Origin: Cupriavidus sp.
GTDB lineage: Bacteria > Pseudomonadota > Gammaproteobacteria > Burkholderiales > Burkholderiaceae
DNA: 64,000 bases
Assembly (NCBI GenBank): GCA_031181345.1
Contig: JAPSLC010000023.1
Span: forward strand, 1-64,000
Reading direction: 5' to 3'
Of the stretch, positions 17,609 through 26,526 are shown in pieces. The notes under the pieces are model-generated. The model did not search any database and was not told the origin of the DNA. It was given only the letters and a program-made list of their open reading frames with translations. The translations under genes were made by a program, and so were the position numbers. Each line of letters opens with the position of its first letter. The stretch's first letter is position 1.

Positions 17609-18498
17609 ACGGCGGCGGGCTCTGCGTCGCGCCCCAGCGCTTCGAGCGCCAGGCGCGACGGTTCATCGGCGGGGAAAAAGCATTCGATCCGCAGTTCCTG
17701 CAGCGTGACGTCATGCGGATTGCCCAGCGTGGTCAGCGTCGAGAACAGCGAGGCCTGGAAGCCCTCGGCGCGCAGCACCACTGGCAGCACCGGCGGCAGC
17801 GGCCCCTCGTTGCCTTCGTCGTCGGTGTGCGGCACGCCGCCCGGCCCGATCATCTCCGGATGCCATTGCGCGATGCGGGCGAAGATCTCGCGCGCGACGC
17901 GGTCGTGCGCCTGCGCCTGCAGCTCCTGCCAGACCCGGCGCAGCAGATAGCGGCCTACCTGATGGGCGTTCTCGATCATCGGCCACAGGCCCTGCGGGTC
18001 GAACACGGTCAGCATCAGGTTGATACGCGGGCCGCCGGCATCGCTGCCCAATCCCTCGGGCAGCACCGCCGCGGCACGGCCATCGAGCAGCACGTCGACC
18101 ATGCGGCGATAGGCGCGGTTGGCATCGCTGATATTCCAGAAGCGGTCCAGCACCACGGCGGGATACGGCTCCTGCTTGGCCAGGATCAGCGCGATCGCCT
18201 GGCGCACCATCTGCATCGGCGGCTCGGCCAGGGCGTGCTCGCTGTACGCGGGGGCGAAGCCCGCCGCCAGCAGCAGCCGATTGCGCTGGCGCAGCGGCAC
18301 GCCGAGCCGGTCCGACAGCGCGAGGATCATCTCGCGGCTGGGCCGTGCGCGGCCCGATTCGAGAAAGCTGATATGCCGCTGCGACACGCCCGCGGCGAGC
18401 GACAGCGCCAGCTGGCTGTAGCCGCGGCGCCCGCGCCAGTAGCGCAGCAGGGCGGGAAAGTCGAGGGCGGTTTCGGAGGCGGGGGTCAACGTGTCCAT
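17596..18498 (-). CDS. XRE-family regulator with MmyB-like domain
   Basis: A 300-residue transcriptional regulator. The N-terminal HTH_3 domain (about residues 12-70; YWRGRRGYSQLALSLAAGVSQRHISFLESGRARPS) is followed by a MmyB-like ligand-binding domain (AVVLDRFWNISDANRAYRRMVDVLL... through ECFFPADEPSR). This domain architecture is common in actinobacterial and proteobacterial regulators often placed beside oxidoreductases; its ligand is not established. No obvious target gene adjoins it: pagL converges and the CorC-type gene diverges. The ATG at 18496-18498 was taken because the HTH begins shortly after. Confidence 0.88.
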   Translation of the reverse strand: MDTLTPASETALDFPALLRYWRGRRGYSQLALSLAAGVSQRHISFLESGRARPSREMILALSDRLGVPLRQRNRLLLAAGFAPAYSEHALAEPPMQMVRQAIALILAKQEPYPAVVLDRFWNISDANRAYRRMVDVLLDGRAAAVLPEGLGSDAGGPRINLMLTVFDPQGLWPMIENAHQVGRYLLRRVWQELQAQAHDRVAREIFARIAQWHPEMIGPGGVPHTDDEGNEGPLPPVLPVVLRAEGFQASLFSTLTTLGNPHDVTLQELRIECFFPADEPSRLALEALGRDAEPAAVQNR

Positions 18499-18625
18499 GG
18501 CCGCATTACAGCATGCGGGGCGCGCTCTGGCGATAACCTGCCAGGTAATGAACGCCGGACCGGCCACATGCCGATGTTATGCTTGGCGGCTCCACAACAC
18601 CCGCGCGCGTAGGGCGCGCAACCCG

Positions 18626-19939
18626 ATGGAAATAGCCATCCTGCTGGCGCTGATCCTGCTCAACGGCGTGTTCGCCATGTCGGAGATCGCGCTGGTTTCG
18701 GCCCGCAAGGCCCGCCTGCAGAAGCTGATCGACGAGGGCGATCGCGGCGCGATCGAGGCGGTCAAGCTGGGCGAGGACCCGACCCGCTTCCTGTCCACCG
18801 TGCAGATCGGCATCACGTCGATCGGCGTGCTCAACGGCGTGGTCGGCGAGTCCGCGCTGGCGCAGCCCCTGGGCATCTGGATGCAGGAACGAGGCATGGC
18901 GCAGCCCACCGCCGGCTATGTGGCCACCGCCATCGTGGTCGCGGGGCTGACCTACTTTTCCATCGTGCTCGGCGAACTGGTGCCCAAGCGGCTAGGCCAG
19001 CTGGCGCCGGAGACGCTGGCGCGCGCGGTCGCGCGGCCTCTGTCCTGGCTGGCCATCGCCTCGACGCCCTTCGTCAAGCTGCTGTCGAGTTCGACTCGCC
19101 TGGTGCTGCGGCTGATCGGCATCAAGAGCGGCGCCGGCCCCGCGGTCACCGAGGAAGAAATCCACGCGCTGCTGGTGGAGGGCTCGGAGGCCGGCGTGAT
19201 CGAGCGCCACGAGCACACGATGGTGCGCAACGTGTTCCGGCTCGACGACCGCCAGCTGACCTCGCTGATGGTCCCGCGCGGCGACGTGATCTGCCTCGAC
19301 GTCGAACTGCCGCTGGAGGAGAACCTGCGCCGCATCGAGGAATCGGACCATTCGCGCTTTCCGGTGGTACGCGGGGGCATGCACGACGTGATCGGCGTGG
19401 TCAGCGCGCGCCAGCTGCTGGCGCGCAAGCTGCGCGGCGAGGCGACCGAGCTGGCCGCGGTGATGCAGGCCCCGGTCTACGTGCCGGAGAGCGTCACCGG
19501 CATGGAGCTGCTCGAACATTTCCGCTCGTCGGGCGGGCAGATGGCCTTCGTCATCGACGAGTACGGCGAGGTGCTCGGCATCGTCACGCTGCAGGACCTG
19601 ATCGAGGCGATCACCGGCGAGTTCAAGCCGGACATCGCCGGCGACGAGTGGGCGGTGCAGCGCGAGGACGGCTCCTGGCTGCTGGACGGCCTGATTCCGA
19701 TCCCCGAGCTGAAGGACCGCATCGGCCTGCGCAGCGTGCCCGAGGAAGACAAGGAGCGCTATCACACGCTGTCCGGCATGCTGTTGCTGCTGCTCGGACG
19801 GCTGCCGCAGATCGCCGATTCGGTCAGCTGGCTGGACTGGAAGTTCGAGATCGTCGATATGGACGGCAAGCGCATCGACAAGGTGCTGGCCACCCCGCTG
19901 CCGCCGGAGGAAGGGCCGGAGCCGGATACGACCGGCTAG
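18626..19939 (+). CDS. CorC/HlyC-type (DUF21-CBS) membrane protein
   Basis: A 437-residue hemolysin-family protein. Architecture: N-terminal DUF21/CNNM transmembrane domain with about four helices (LALILLNGVFAMSEIALVSARKARLQ), a tandem CBS pair (VPRGDVICLDVELP..., APVYVPESVTGMELL), and a C-terminal CorC_HlyC domain (WLLDGLIPIPELKDRIGL). The family is implicated in Mg or Co ion export or homeostasis; the historical hemolysin label is probably misleading. The ATG at 18626 places the first helix at the N-terminus. A REP-like hairpin lies just downstream. Confidence 0.9.
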   Translation: MEIAILLALILLNGVFAMSEIALVSARKARLQKLIDEGDRGAIEAVKLGEDPTRFLSTVQIGITSIGVLNGVVGESALAQPLGIWMQERGMAQPTAGYVATAIVVAGLTYFSIVLGELVPKRLGQLAPETLARAVARPLSWLAIASTPFVKLLSSSTRLVLRLIGIKSGAGPAVTEEEIHALLVEGSEAGVIERHEHTMVRNVFRLDDRQLTSLMVPRGDVICLDVELPLEENLRRIEESDHSRFPVVRGGMHDVIGVVSARQLLARKLRGEATELAAVMQAPVYVPESVTGMELLEHFRSSGGQMAFVIDEYGEVLGIVTLQDLIEAITGEFKPDIAGDEWAVQREDGSWLLDGLIPIPELKDRIGLRSVPEEDKERYHTLSGMLLLLLGRLPQIADSVSWLDWKFEIVDMDGKRIDKVLATPLPPEEGPEPDTTG

Positions 19940-19970
19940 GCGGTCGGGCTGGGATGCGGCAGCGCTCTCT

Positions 19971-20007
19971 CCCCAACCCTCTCCCGCTTGCGGGAGAGGG
20001 GTTGGGG
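19971..20007. repeat. REP-like hairpin, copy 2 (long form)
   Basis: An almost perfect inverted repeat: CCCCAACCCTCTCCCGC (from 19971), loop TT, then GCGGGAGAGGG with GTTGGGG. Same core as the copies at 9417 and 33549. It lies 31 bases past the CorC-type stop and may double as a terminator. Confidence 0.85.
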
Positions 20008-20078
20008 GAGGGAAAGCCGCGACGACCCTTTGTCGAGCGGCAGCTATACTCGACGCACGCAAAAGCCGGAGAACCGCC

Positions 20079-20471
20079 ATGCCCCGCCTGATCCGTTCGT
20101 TCCGCTCGATGCCCCGCGCGCCGCTCGCCGCGCTTTCCACCGCCGCCGCGCTCGCCGCCCTGCTGGCCGGCCCGGCCGCCGCTCACCACGGCTGGTCGAG
20201 CTATGACGACAGCAAGCCGATGACGCTGACCGGCAAGCTGACCGAGGTCAAATACGAGAACCCGCACGCGATGGTGCGGATCGACGCCAACGGCAAACGC
20301 TGGCTGGCCGTGCTGGCGCCGATCTCGCGGATGCAGGCGCGCGGCGCGACCGCCGACAAGGTCGCGGTCGGCCGCGAGGTCACGATCGTCGGTTATCCCA
20401 GCAAGGAACACGGCGACGAGTTGCGCGCCGAGCGGATCGTGCTCGACGGCCAGACCGTCGAACTGCGCTGA
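20079..20471 (+). CDS. DUF6152-family periplasmic protein
   Basis: A 130-residue exported protein. The signal peptide (ALSTAAALAALLAGPAAA) is cleaved before HHGWSSYDDSKPMTLTGKL, the characteristic start of mature DUF6152 proteins. The remainder is a small beta barrel-like fold (EVKYENPHAMVRIDANGKRW...GREVTIVGYPS). The leading His-His could bind a metal (inference). GGAGA at 20069-20073 is a good ribosome binding site. The membrane protein gene follows after 19 bases, so they are likely co-transcribed. Function unknown. Confidence 0.85.
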   Translation: MPRLIRSFRSMPRAPLAALSTAAALAALLAGPAAAHHGWSSYDDSKPMTLTGKLTEVKYENPHAMVRIDANGKRWLAVLAPISRMQARGATADKVAVGREVTIVGYPSKEHGDELRAERIVLDGQTVELR

Positions 20472-20490
20472 CTATCCCCCGGCTTCCTCG

Positions 20491-21009
20491 GTGTTGGCCG
20501 CCGTGGCATCGCTGACGGAGCTCGGCGCCGCGCTGGCGGCGCTGCCGCTGTCGAGCGCGCTGCGCGGCTCCGCCTGGGCATATCCGGTGGTCGAGATCGT
20601 CCATCTGGCCGGCATGGCACTGCTATTCGGCACCATCGCCGTGGTCGATCTGCGGCTGGCCGGGCTTTGGCGCAATCTGCCCGTGACGGCGCTGCTGCGC
20701 CAGGTGCTGCCGCTGACGATGGCGGCCTTCGTCGCCGTGGCGATCAGCGGCCTCCTGCTGCTGCTGGCGCATGCCGACGAGCTGGCGACCAATCCCGCCC
20801 TGTATGCCAAGCTGGCTCTGATCGCGCTGGGCCTGCTCAATGCCCTGGCCTTTCATCTGTGGCCATACCGCACCCTGCAGCGGGCCGCCGGCCCCGCCAA
20901 CTGGAACGTCGGCGCCCCGCCGCCGCGCTGGGCACGCACCGCGGCGGTGCTGTCGCTGCTGACCTGGACGCTGGTGATCGCCGCCGGCCGGCTGATCGCC
21001 TATGTCTAG
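20491..21009 (+). CDS. Small integral membrane protein (DUF6644-like)
   Basis: A 172-residue protein with about four hydrophobic helices (VEIVHLAGMALLFGTIAVVDLRL; LTMAAFVAVAISGLLLLLAHA; LYAKLALIALGLLNALAFHLW; TAAVLSLLTWTLVIAAGRLIAYV). His residues inside helices 1 and 3 could be cofactor ligands, as in DUF2214/DUF6644-type proteins, but this is inference. Such genes often accompany DUF6152 genes, as here (19-base gap). The start is one of several closely spaced GTG/TTG codons (20491, 20494, 20503). Confidence 0.7.
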   Translation: MLAAVASLTELGAALAALPLSSALRGSAWAYPVVEIVHLAGMALLFGTIAVVDLRLAGLWRNLPVTALLRQVLPLTMAAFVAVAISGLLLLLAHADELATNPALYAKLALIALGLLNALAFHLWPYRTLQRAAGPANWNVGAPPPRWARTAAVLSLLTWTLVIAAGRLIAYV

Positions 21010-21139
21010 GGCGCCGGCCCTGCCCCGCCTTCCGGCTCCCGCTTCGCCGCCCGTTACAAATAGCCACACTGCCTTGTGCGCAGCGGGCCGCACCAATTGT
21101 AAAATCGCCCCGTTCGCAATACCTCACAAGGAGCGCAGT

Positions 21140-21271
21140 GTGAAAAAAGGTTGGATTTTTGGTCTGATGCTGGCTGTGCTGCTGGCCGGCTGCAACACGA
21201 TGGCCGGTCTCGGCCAGGACATCCAGCGCGGCGGCCAGAAGCTCGAAGGCGCGGCGGATCGTCACAAGTAA
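21140..21271 (+). CDS. Entericidin A/B-family lipoprotein
   Basis: A 43-residue lipoprotein: basic start VKKGW, hydrophobic stretch, lipobox LLAGC (Cys24) then NTMAGLGQDIQRGGQKLEGAAD, the entericidin signature. Entericidins are small membrane-associated lipoproteins linked in enterobacteria to stationary-phase lysis (EcnB) and its antidote (EcnA); only one gene is present here. The start is GTG at 21140, preceded by AAGGAG at 21128-21133. A possible promoter lies at 21074-21105 (TTGTGC then TAAAAT), though the spacing is long. Confidence 0.9.
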   Translation: MKKGWIFGLMLAVLLAGCNTMAGLGQDIQRGGQKLEGAADRHK

Positions 21272-21372
21272 GGCCCGCAGCCGGGCCGCGGCACACGCGG
21301 CCTGCCTGTTCGAGGGACATGCCCGGCTCCCGAGCGACGCCGCTGGCCGCCGGCCAGCGGCGGCTGCGCGCG

Positions 21373-22296
21373 TCAGCCCCTTCGCTGTCGCCGCCGCAAC
21401 GGCGTGGCAAACAGCTCGTTGCGCGCCGCCTCGGTGATCGCCGTCACGCATGGATGCGTGATGCGGCGTTCGACCGAGATCGCAAAGAACTCCTCCACGA
21501 CGTCGTCCGTCGCTCCCAGCACGCGCACGCCGTACTGCTTCTCGATATCCCGCTCGAGCACAGTGGGACCGACGAAGATGCCCATGCCGCGCCGCCCGAA
21601 CTCCTTGGCCAACGCGCTGTCGTCGCACTCGGCGGCCACCCCCGGGCGCAGCGAATGCGCGTTCAACCAGTTCCGCAGCCGCTTGCCAACGGCTGAATCC
21701 TCCGCCGGCATGATCAGCGGCGCACCGTCCAGATTGGCGGGAAAACGCCCGCCGCATGATTCAAGCAGCGCCGGCGCTGCGAAGAAGCTGACGCCGCAAC
21801 TGCCCAGGTGATGGTTGAAGGCCGACACGCTGACGTCGGACGGAATCGGGGCGTCGGCAATCACGAGGTCGAGCCGGTGCAGCGCAAGCTCGCCGAGCAG
21901 CATGTCGAGCTTCCATTCGCGGCACACGATCCGCACTGGCTCGGGCAGTTGCGTGGCCGGCTCGATCAGCCGGCAGGCAATCGTTTTCGGCACCGCATCG
22001 GCCACGCCCACGCGGAACTCCAGCAGCTTGCCGCGACGAGGGTGATCCCGGATCGCCTCCTCGAGCTCCGCCCCCATGGAGAAGATCGCCTCGGCGTAGC
22101 CGAGCACCATGCGGCCGGCTTCGGTCAGCGCCAGACCGCGGCCACTCTTGGCAAAGAGCGCCATGCCAAGGGCCTCTTCCAGCGATCGGATCTGGGCGCT
22201 GATCGTCTGCGGGGCGACGTGCAGACGCTCGCTGGCGCGCAGCACGCCGCCCAGCTTGGCCACCTGGAGAAAATAGTGGAGATGCTTGTAGTTCAT
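21373..22296 (-). CDS. LysR-family regulator resembling NhaR
   Basis: A 307-residue LTTR. The N-terminal winged HTH begins MNYKHLHYFLQVAKLGGVLRASERLHVAPQTISAQIRSLEEALG, a form characteristic of the NhaR branch rather than of typical LysR proteins (which start with F/LR-F..V). The effector domain (RVGVADAVPKTIACRLIEPA...) also follows NhaR. In E. coli NhaR activates the Na+/H+ antiporter gene in response to Na+ and pH. Here it is divergent from uspA-terC, sharing a 138-bp intergenic region with a 10-bp inverted repeat. Control of those genes by cation or alkaline stress is inferred. Confidence 0.85.
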   Translation of the reverse strand: MNYKHLHYFLQVAKLGGVLRASERLHVAPQTISAQIRSLEEALGMALFAKSGRGLALTEAGRMVLGYAEAIFSMGAELEEAIRDHPRRGKLLEFRVGVADAVPKTIACRLIEPATQLPEPVRIVCREWKLDMLLGELALHRLDLVIADAPIPSDVSVSAFNHHLGSCGVSFFAAPALLESCGGRFPANLDGAPLIMPAEDSAVGKRLRNWLNAHSLRPGVAAECDDSALAKEFGRRGMGIFVGPTVLERDIEKQYGVRVLGATDDVVEEFFAISVERRITHPCVTAITEAARNELFATPLRRRQRRG

Positions 22297-22332
22297 CAGC
22301 CGTCCCCTCGTTGCCGCTAGCCGCCGTCGCAG

Positions 22333-22371
22333 GATTGTCTGGCTTTTTCGGATGATGGTATCCAAACAATC
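22333..22371. promoter_or_regulatory. Inverted repeat between NhaR-like gene and uspA
   Basis: Arms GATTGTCTGG (22333-22342) and CCAAACAATC (22362-22371) match at nine of ten positions, separated by 19 bases. Its place in the middle of the divergent promoter region makes it the best candidate operator for the LysR protein. Confidence 0.45.
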
Positions 22372-22434
22372 TGCTTTTCGCGCACTCTTTTCGGGCCTAG
22401 ATTTTTTCCATCCCCGCCTTCCGGAGACATCGAC

Positions 22435-22941
22435 ATGGCCACGCTCCTTCTGCCCTGCGACGGCTCGCCCAGCGCCCTGCTCGCCGTCCGCCACGCCATC
22501 GACGAGTTCCGCCACGGCGATGCAAGCCGGGTACACCTGTTGAATGTGCAGCCGCCATTCTCTGCCTACGTCGCGCGCCATGTCTGCCGCGAGGTTCGCG
22601 CGGACTTCCAGCGCGAACGTGCCGACGAGGAGCTTGCCGAGGCACGGCGGTTGCTCGAAGCCGCAGGCGTGCCCTGTTTCACGCACCGCGCAATCGGGGA
22701 CACGGCCCAGTGCATTGCCGAATCCGCGCGCCGGCTGCGCTGCGACCGCGTGCTGATCGGCACCACCCGCAAGGGCGCACTGGTACGTGCGATCGAACAT
22801 TCTCTGACGAACCGGTTGCTCGATTGCTGCACGGTGCCGGTCGAGGTAGTCGCCGGCGCGCCGGCGGGCATCATCGAACGGATCGGCATCCCCGCGGGCG
22901 TAGGCGCCGGAGTGGCACTGGTCTGGGCCAGCGCATCCTGA
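22435..22941 (+). CDS. Universal stress protein (UspA family)
   Basis: A 168-residue Usp-domain protein: N-terminal strand MATLLLPCDGSPSALLAVRHAI and the late strand/loop DRVLIGTTRKGALVRAIEHSLTNRLLDCCTVPVEVV. That segment corresponds to the ATP-binding G-2X-G-9X-G(S/T) region but lacks the full consensus, so nucleotide binding is uncertain. A hydrophobic C-terminal extension (GIPAGVGAGVALVWASAS) is unusual for the family. The terC gene starts two bases after the stop (TGAAATG), indicating one operon. Confidence 0.88.
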   Translation: MATLLLPCDGSPSALLAVRHAIDEFRHGDASRVHLLNVQPPFSAYVARHVCREVRADFQRERADEELAEARRLLEAAGVPCFTHRAIGDTAQCIAESARRLRCDRVLIGTTRKGALVRAIEHSLTNRLLDCCTVPVEVVAGAPAGIIERIGIPAGVGAGVALVWASAS

Positions 22942-22942
22942 A

Positions 22943-23914
22943 ATGATCGTTGATTCCTTCGCTACCGCGCCCATGTGGGTGGGCTTCATCGCGTTTGTCA
23001 TCGCGATGCTCGCGCTGGACCTGTTTGTCCTCGGCGGCAACAAGGCGCATCGCGTCTCCGTCAAGGAGGCCGGCGGCTGGGTTGCAGCGTGGGTGACGAT
23101 GGCCTTCACCTTCGCGGCGCTGCTGTGGTGGTATCTCGATGCCCACGCCGGCCGGGAAGTCGCCAACAGCAAGACGCTGGAGTTCATCACGGGCTATCTG
23201 ATCGAACAGTCGCTGTCGGTCGACAACATGTTCGTCTTCGTGATGATCTTCAGCTATTTTGCCGTGCCGCCCGAGCTGCAGAGGCGGGTGCTGCTGTACG
23301 GCGTGCTTGGCGCCATCATCATGCGCGCCTGCATGATCCTGGCCGGAGTGTGGCTCGTGCAGGAGTTCGCCTGGATACTCTATGTATTCGGTGCCTTCCT
23401 GGTCGTGACAGGCATCAAGATGCTGGTCTTCGCGGACCGGCAACCCGAGCTGGAGAAGAACCCGCTGTTGCGCTGGCTGCGCCGGCACATGCGCATCACG
23501 CCGGCCTTCGAGGATGAAAAGTTCTTCGTGCGCATCGATGGCTTGCGCTGGGCCACCCCGATGTTCCTGGTGCTGATCATGATCGAAGCCAGCGATCTGG
23601 TGTTCGCCATCGACAGCATCCCCGCAATCTTCGCTGTGACGACCGACCCGTTCATCGTCTTCACTTCCAACATCTTCGCCATCATGGGGCTGCGCGCCCT
23701 GTACTTTCTGCTGGCCGACATGGCCGGGCGTTTCCACCTGCTCAAGTACGGCCTTGCGGTCGTGCTGGTCTTCGTCGGCGCCAAGATGCTGGCCGCGCCG
23801 TGGTTCCACATGCCGGTTCAGTGGTCGCTGGCCATCGTCGGGATCGTGATCCTGGTTTCCGTGCTGATCAGCCTCGTACTGTCTGCCCGAAAGCTCGACC
23901 GCAGCGCGACATGA
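22943..23914 (+). CDS. terC: TerC/Alx-family membrane protein
   Basis: A 323-residue integral membrane protein with about nine helices. The family motifs EQSLSVDNMFVF (near residues 89-100) and IEASDLVFAIDSIPA (near 214-228) carry the conserved Asp residues thought to bind divalent cations. E. coli Alx, the closest well-known relative, is induced at alkaline pH and affects Mn export; other TerC proteins take part in tellurite resistance or metalation of exported enzymes. Co-transcribed with the Usp gene and probably controlled by the divergent NhaR-like regulator. Converges with the PLD gene. Confidence 0.92.
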   Translation: MIVDSFATAPMWVGFIAFVIAMLALDLFVLGGNKAHRVSVKEAGGWVAAWVTMAFTFAALLWWYLDAHAGREVANSKTLEFITGYLIEQSLSVDNMFVFVMIFSYFAVPPELQRRVLLYGVLGAIIMRACMILAGVWLVQEFAWILYVFGAFLVVTGIKMLVFADRQPELEKNPLLRWLRRHMRITPAFEDEKFFVRIDGLRWATPMFLVLIMIEASDLVFAIDSIPAIFAVTTDPFIVFTSNIFAIMGLRALYFLLADMAGRFHLLKYGLAVVLVFVGAKMLAAPWFHMPVQWSLAIVGIVILVSVLISLVLSARKLDRSAT

Positions 23915-23942
23915 CGTCGGGCAGTGCCTTGGCACTTCCGGG

Positions 23943-25670
23943 CTAGAGCAGCTCTTCCGGCGTAAAGGGCGTCAGCACGTCGATCCACAAGCGCTGCGAC
24001 CAGGTGGTATCCGGCTCGGTGTCGAGCACCACCGCCTGCTTGCCCTGCCCGTCCACCCACTGCAGCTTGTCGTCCTGCGACAGCTGCAGCCGCCAGCTGT
24101 TGACGCCGATGGCGTCCGAGAAGATCTGCGCCACCTGCCCCGCCAGCCGTCCATTACGCACGATGATGCCGGTCTCGGTGTTCTGCGTGATCGAGCGCGG
24201 ATCGAAGTTCATCGAGCCGACGAACAGCGTCTGACGGTCCACCACCGCGGCCTTGACGTGCAGGCTCGCCTGCGAGGATCCGAAATTGCCCACCGAGCGC
24301 TGCTGCCGCTGCAGCCGCGACTTCAGCTCGTGCAGCTCGACCCCGGCGCGCAGCAGCTCCTCCCGGTAGCGCTTGTAGCCGACGTGCACGATCGGCGAAT
24401 CGGTCGCCGCCAGCGAGTTGGTCAGCACGCGCACCTTGACCCCGCGCGCGGTCAGTGCTCTGAGCCATTCGACGCCGCGCTTGCCGGGCACCAGGTACGG
24501 CGAAATGATGATGACCTCCTCGCGGGCCTCCTTCATCATCCGCGCGACCTCGTCGGCCAGCGTATCGTCGCTGTCCGGCAGCTTGTCGGGCTCGACCTTG
24601 GCCGGGTTGTCGACCAGCACGCTGGCGCGTGCCCATTCCAGATTGAGCTTGCCGCCGCGGGCGAGCTCGCGCGCCAGGAAGCTCTTGCCCGGATCGATCT
24701 TCTGCGGCGCGGTCATGCCGCTCGCTTCCAGCCGCTTCTGCTCGGCCTCCCGCTGCGCGGCCTCGTCGACCAGCGCCTGCTCGGGCGGCGGCGAAGTGGA
24801 ACCGGCCGATCCGCCCGATCCCTTCGACCCGCCCGCTCCGCGCGCCCCGGAGGCGGCCTGCACGCCCGAACCCGGAGGCGTGCCGGCCGGCCCCGGCGCC
24901 GCCTCGTCGGGATTGGCCAGCGCCTCCACCGGGTACGCGTACTGGCTGTTCCAGTACTCGTCGAAGCCGGCCGACAGCCGGCGCACCGCCGGACCAGCCA
25001 CCACCACATCGAGATCGACGAAGTTGGTATCCGGCGCGCGCAGGAAATACGCGTTGCCGATATTGCGGCCGCCGGTCATCGCCATCGCGTTGTCCGCGAT
25101 GAACACCTTGTTGTGCATGCGCCGGTTGACCCGGCGGGCGTCGCCGGCCACGCTGATGAAGCGCGTCAGCTTGGAGAAACGCCCCGCCGGAAACGGATTG
25201 AAGTAGCGCACCTCGATATTGGGATGGCGGGCGAAGCGCAGAAAGGCCGGGTCTTTGCCGTCGCTGTGCAGGTCGTCGACCAGCAGCCGCACATGCACGC
25301 CACGCTCGGCGGCCGCGCGCACGCGGCGCAGGATCTCGCGCGACGATTCGTCGGCGGCGACGATGTAGTACTGCAGGTCCAGGGAACGGGTGGCGCGGTC
25401 GGCCAGCGTGATCAGCGTGCCGTAGGCCTCCTCGCCCGACGACACCAGGTGAAAGCCGGACTGCGCCGCGTCCGGCGTACTGCGGGCGACGACCTGGCCC
25501 AGCGGGGTATCGGCCCAGCCGGCAAAGGCAGTCGAGGGCCGGCGCGGCACGTCCTGCGGCAGGCTGGCGCAGGCGGAAGCGCTGAGCGCCAGCGTTACCG
25601 TGGCAAGCCAGCGCAGCCAGCGTGCCGTGCGCGGCCTCGCTATCCCCCACGACACCGCAAACGCCGTCAT
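23943..25670 (-). CDS. Phospholipase D-family lipoprotein (ClsC/YmdC-like)
   Basis: A 575-residue protein with a lipobox-type signal (LALSASAC) suggesting a lipid-anchored periplasmic location. Two HKD motifs are intact: HNKVFIADNAMAMTGGRN in the N-terminal half and HVKAAVVDRQTLFVGSMN in the C-terminal half, as in cardiolipin synthase C and related phosphatidyltransferases. Between the two lobes is a low-complexity Gly/Ala/Ser/Pro-rich segment followed by a charged helix (about residues 255-310) absent from typical family members. Probable reaction: phosphatidyl transfer or phosphodiester hydrolysis on membrane lipids. Confidence 0.88.
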   Translation of the reverse strand: MTAFAVSWGIARPRTARWLRWLATVTLALSASACASLPQDVPRRPSTAFAGWADTPLGQVVARSTPDAAQSGFHLVSSGEEAYGTLITLADRATRSLDLQYYIVAADESSREILRRVRAAAERGVHVRLLVDDLHSDGKDPAFLRFARHPNIEVRYFNPFPAGRFSKLTRFISVAGDARRVNRRMHNKVFIADNAMAMTGGRNIGNAYFLRAPDTNFVDLDVVVAGPAVRRLSAGFDEYWNSQYAYPVEALANPDEAAPGPAGTPPGSGVQAASGARGAGGSKGSGGSAGSTSPPPEQALVDEAAQREAEQKRLEASGMTAPQKIDPGKSFLARELARGGKLNLEWARASVLVDNPAKVEPDKLPDSDDTLADEVARMMKEAREEVIIISPYLVPGKRGVEWLRALTARGVKVRVLTNSLAATDSPIVHVGYKRYREELLRAGVELHELKSRLQRQQRSVGNFGSSQASLHVKAAVVDRQTLFVGSMNFDPRSITQNTETGIIVRNGRLAGQVAQIFSDAIGVNSWRLQLSQDDKLQWVDGQGKQAVVLDTEPDTTWSQRLWIDVLTPFTPEELL

Positions 25671-25795
25671 GCCGACTCCATCAGTCCCGATGCTGTCAGC
25701 TTAGGGGGCGCCCCCGGCCCGGACAATCGGCCTTTGTCCGACAGCGCACCAGGCGCTGCCCTGCGGCCCGCGAGGGTGCGCGAAAGACCGCGCGC

Positions 25796-26437
25796 TCAGG
25801 CGCGCCGCAGGGCCGCGGCCTGTTCGGCCAGCGAGCGGATGCGCGCCCAGTCGCCGCTGGCGACCGCGTCCTTGGGCACGACCCACGAGCCGCCGACGCA
25901 GACCACGTTCGGCAAGGCCAGATAGCCGGGCGCGCGCGCCGCATCGATGCCGCCGGTCGGGCAGAAGCGCAGCCGGGGAAGCGGGCCGTTCAGCGCCTTG
26001 AGCATCGGCATGCCGCCCGCGGCCTCGGCCGGGAAGAACTTCAGGAAGGTAAAGCCGGCTTCGAGCGCGGCCATCGCCTCGCTGGCGGTGGCAACGCCCG
26101 GCAGCAGCGCAATGCCGGCATCGCGCGCGCCTTCGGCGAGCCGCGGCGTCAGGCCCGGCGACACCGCGAACTGCGCGCCGGCATCGCGCACCGCATGCAG
26201 CTGCGCGACGTCGAGCACGGTGCCGGCGCCGACAACCGCCTGCGGCAGCGCGGCGGCGACCGCGCGCATCGCCTCGAGGGCGACCGGCGTGCGCAGCGTG
26301 ATTTCGAGCACCGGCAGGCCGCCGGCCACCAACGCTTCGGAGACGCGCAGCGCCTCGTCGACGGAGTGGAACTCGAGGACGGGGATGACCGGCACGCCGG
26401 CCAGGCGGTCGATCAGCGAGGGAGAGTGGCTTGGCAT
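25796..26437 (-). CDS. eda: KDPG aldolase (bifunctional KHG/KDPG type)
   Basis: A 213-residue class I aldolase cleaving 2-keto-3-deoxy-6-phosphogluconate to pyruvate and glyceraldehyde 3-phosphate. The catalytic Glu45 (LEITLRT) and Schiff-base Lys133 ([10 protein letters not shown]) match the E. coli enzyme positions. PTGGID and VCVGGSW phosphate-binding segments are present. It lies 89 bp downstream of the KDG kinase in the same orientation and completes the last step of the proposed glucosaminate route. No 6-phosphogluconate dehydratase is nearby, so this copy is not part of a standard edd-eda unit. Confidence 0.96.
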   Translation of the reverse strand: MPSHSPSLIDRLAGVPVIPVLEFHSVDEALRVSEALVAGGLPVLEITLRTPVALEAMRAVAAALPQAVVGAGTVLDVAQLHAVRDAGAQFAVSPGLTPRLAEGARDAGIALLPGVATASEAMAALEAGFTFLKFFPAEAAGGMPMLKALNGPLPRLRFCPTGGIDAARAPGYLALPNVVCVGGSWVVPKDAVASGDWARIRSLAEQAAALRRA

Positions 26438-26526
26438 GGCGTTATCGGGGAGGGAAGTCGGTACGGGTTGAACAAAACGTCAGGCGGCACGAGGCGGCGC
26501 GCAATCCGGCGCACAATCCGGCGCCA

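Noticed and set aside
22372..22434. A manganese (yybP-ykoY) riboswitch before uspA-terC, as found for alx in E. coli
   Set aside because: The available leader is only about 60 bases and lacks the conserved loops of that riboswitch.
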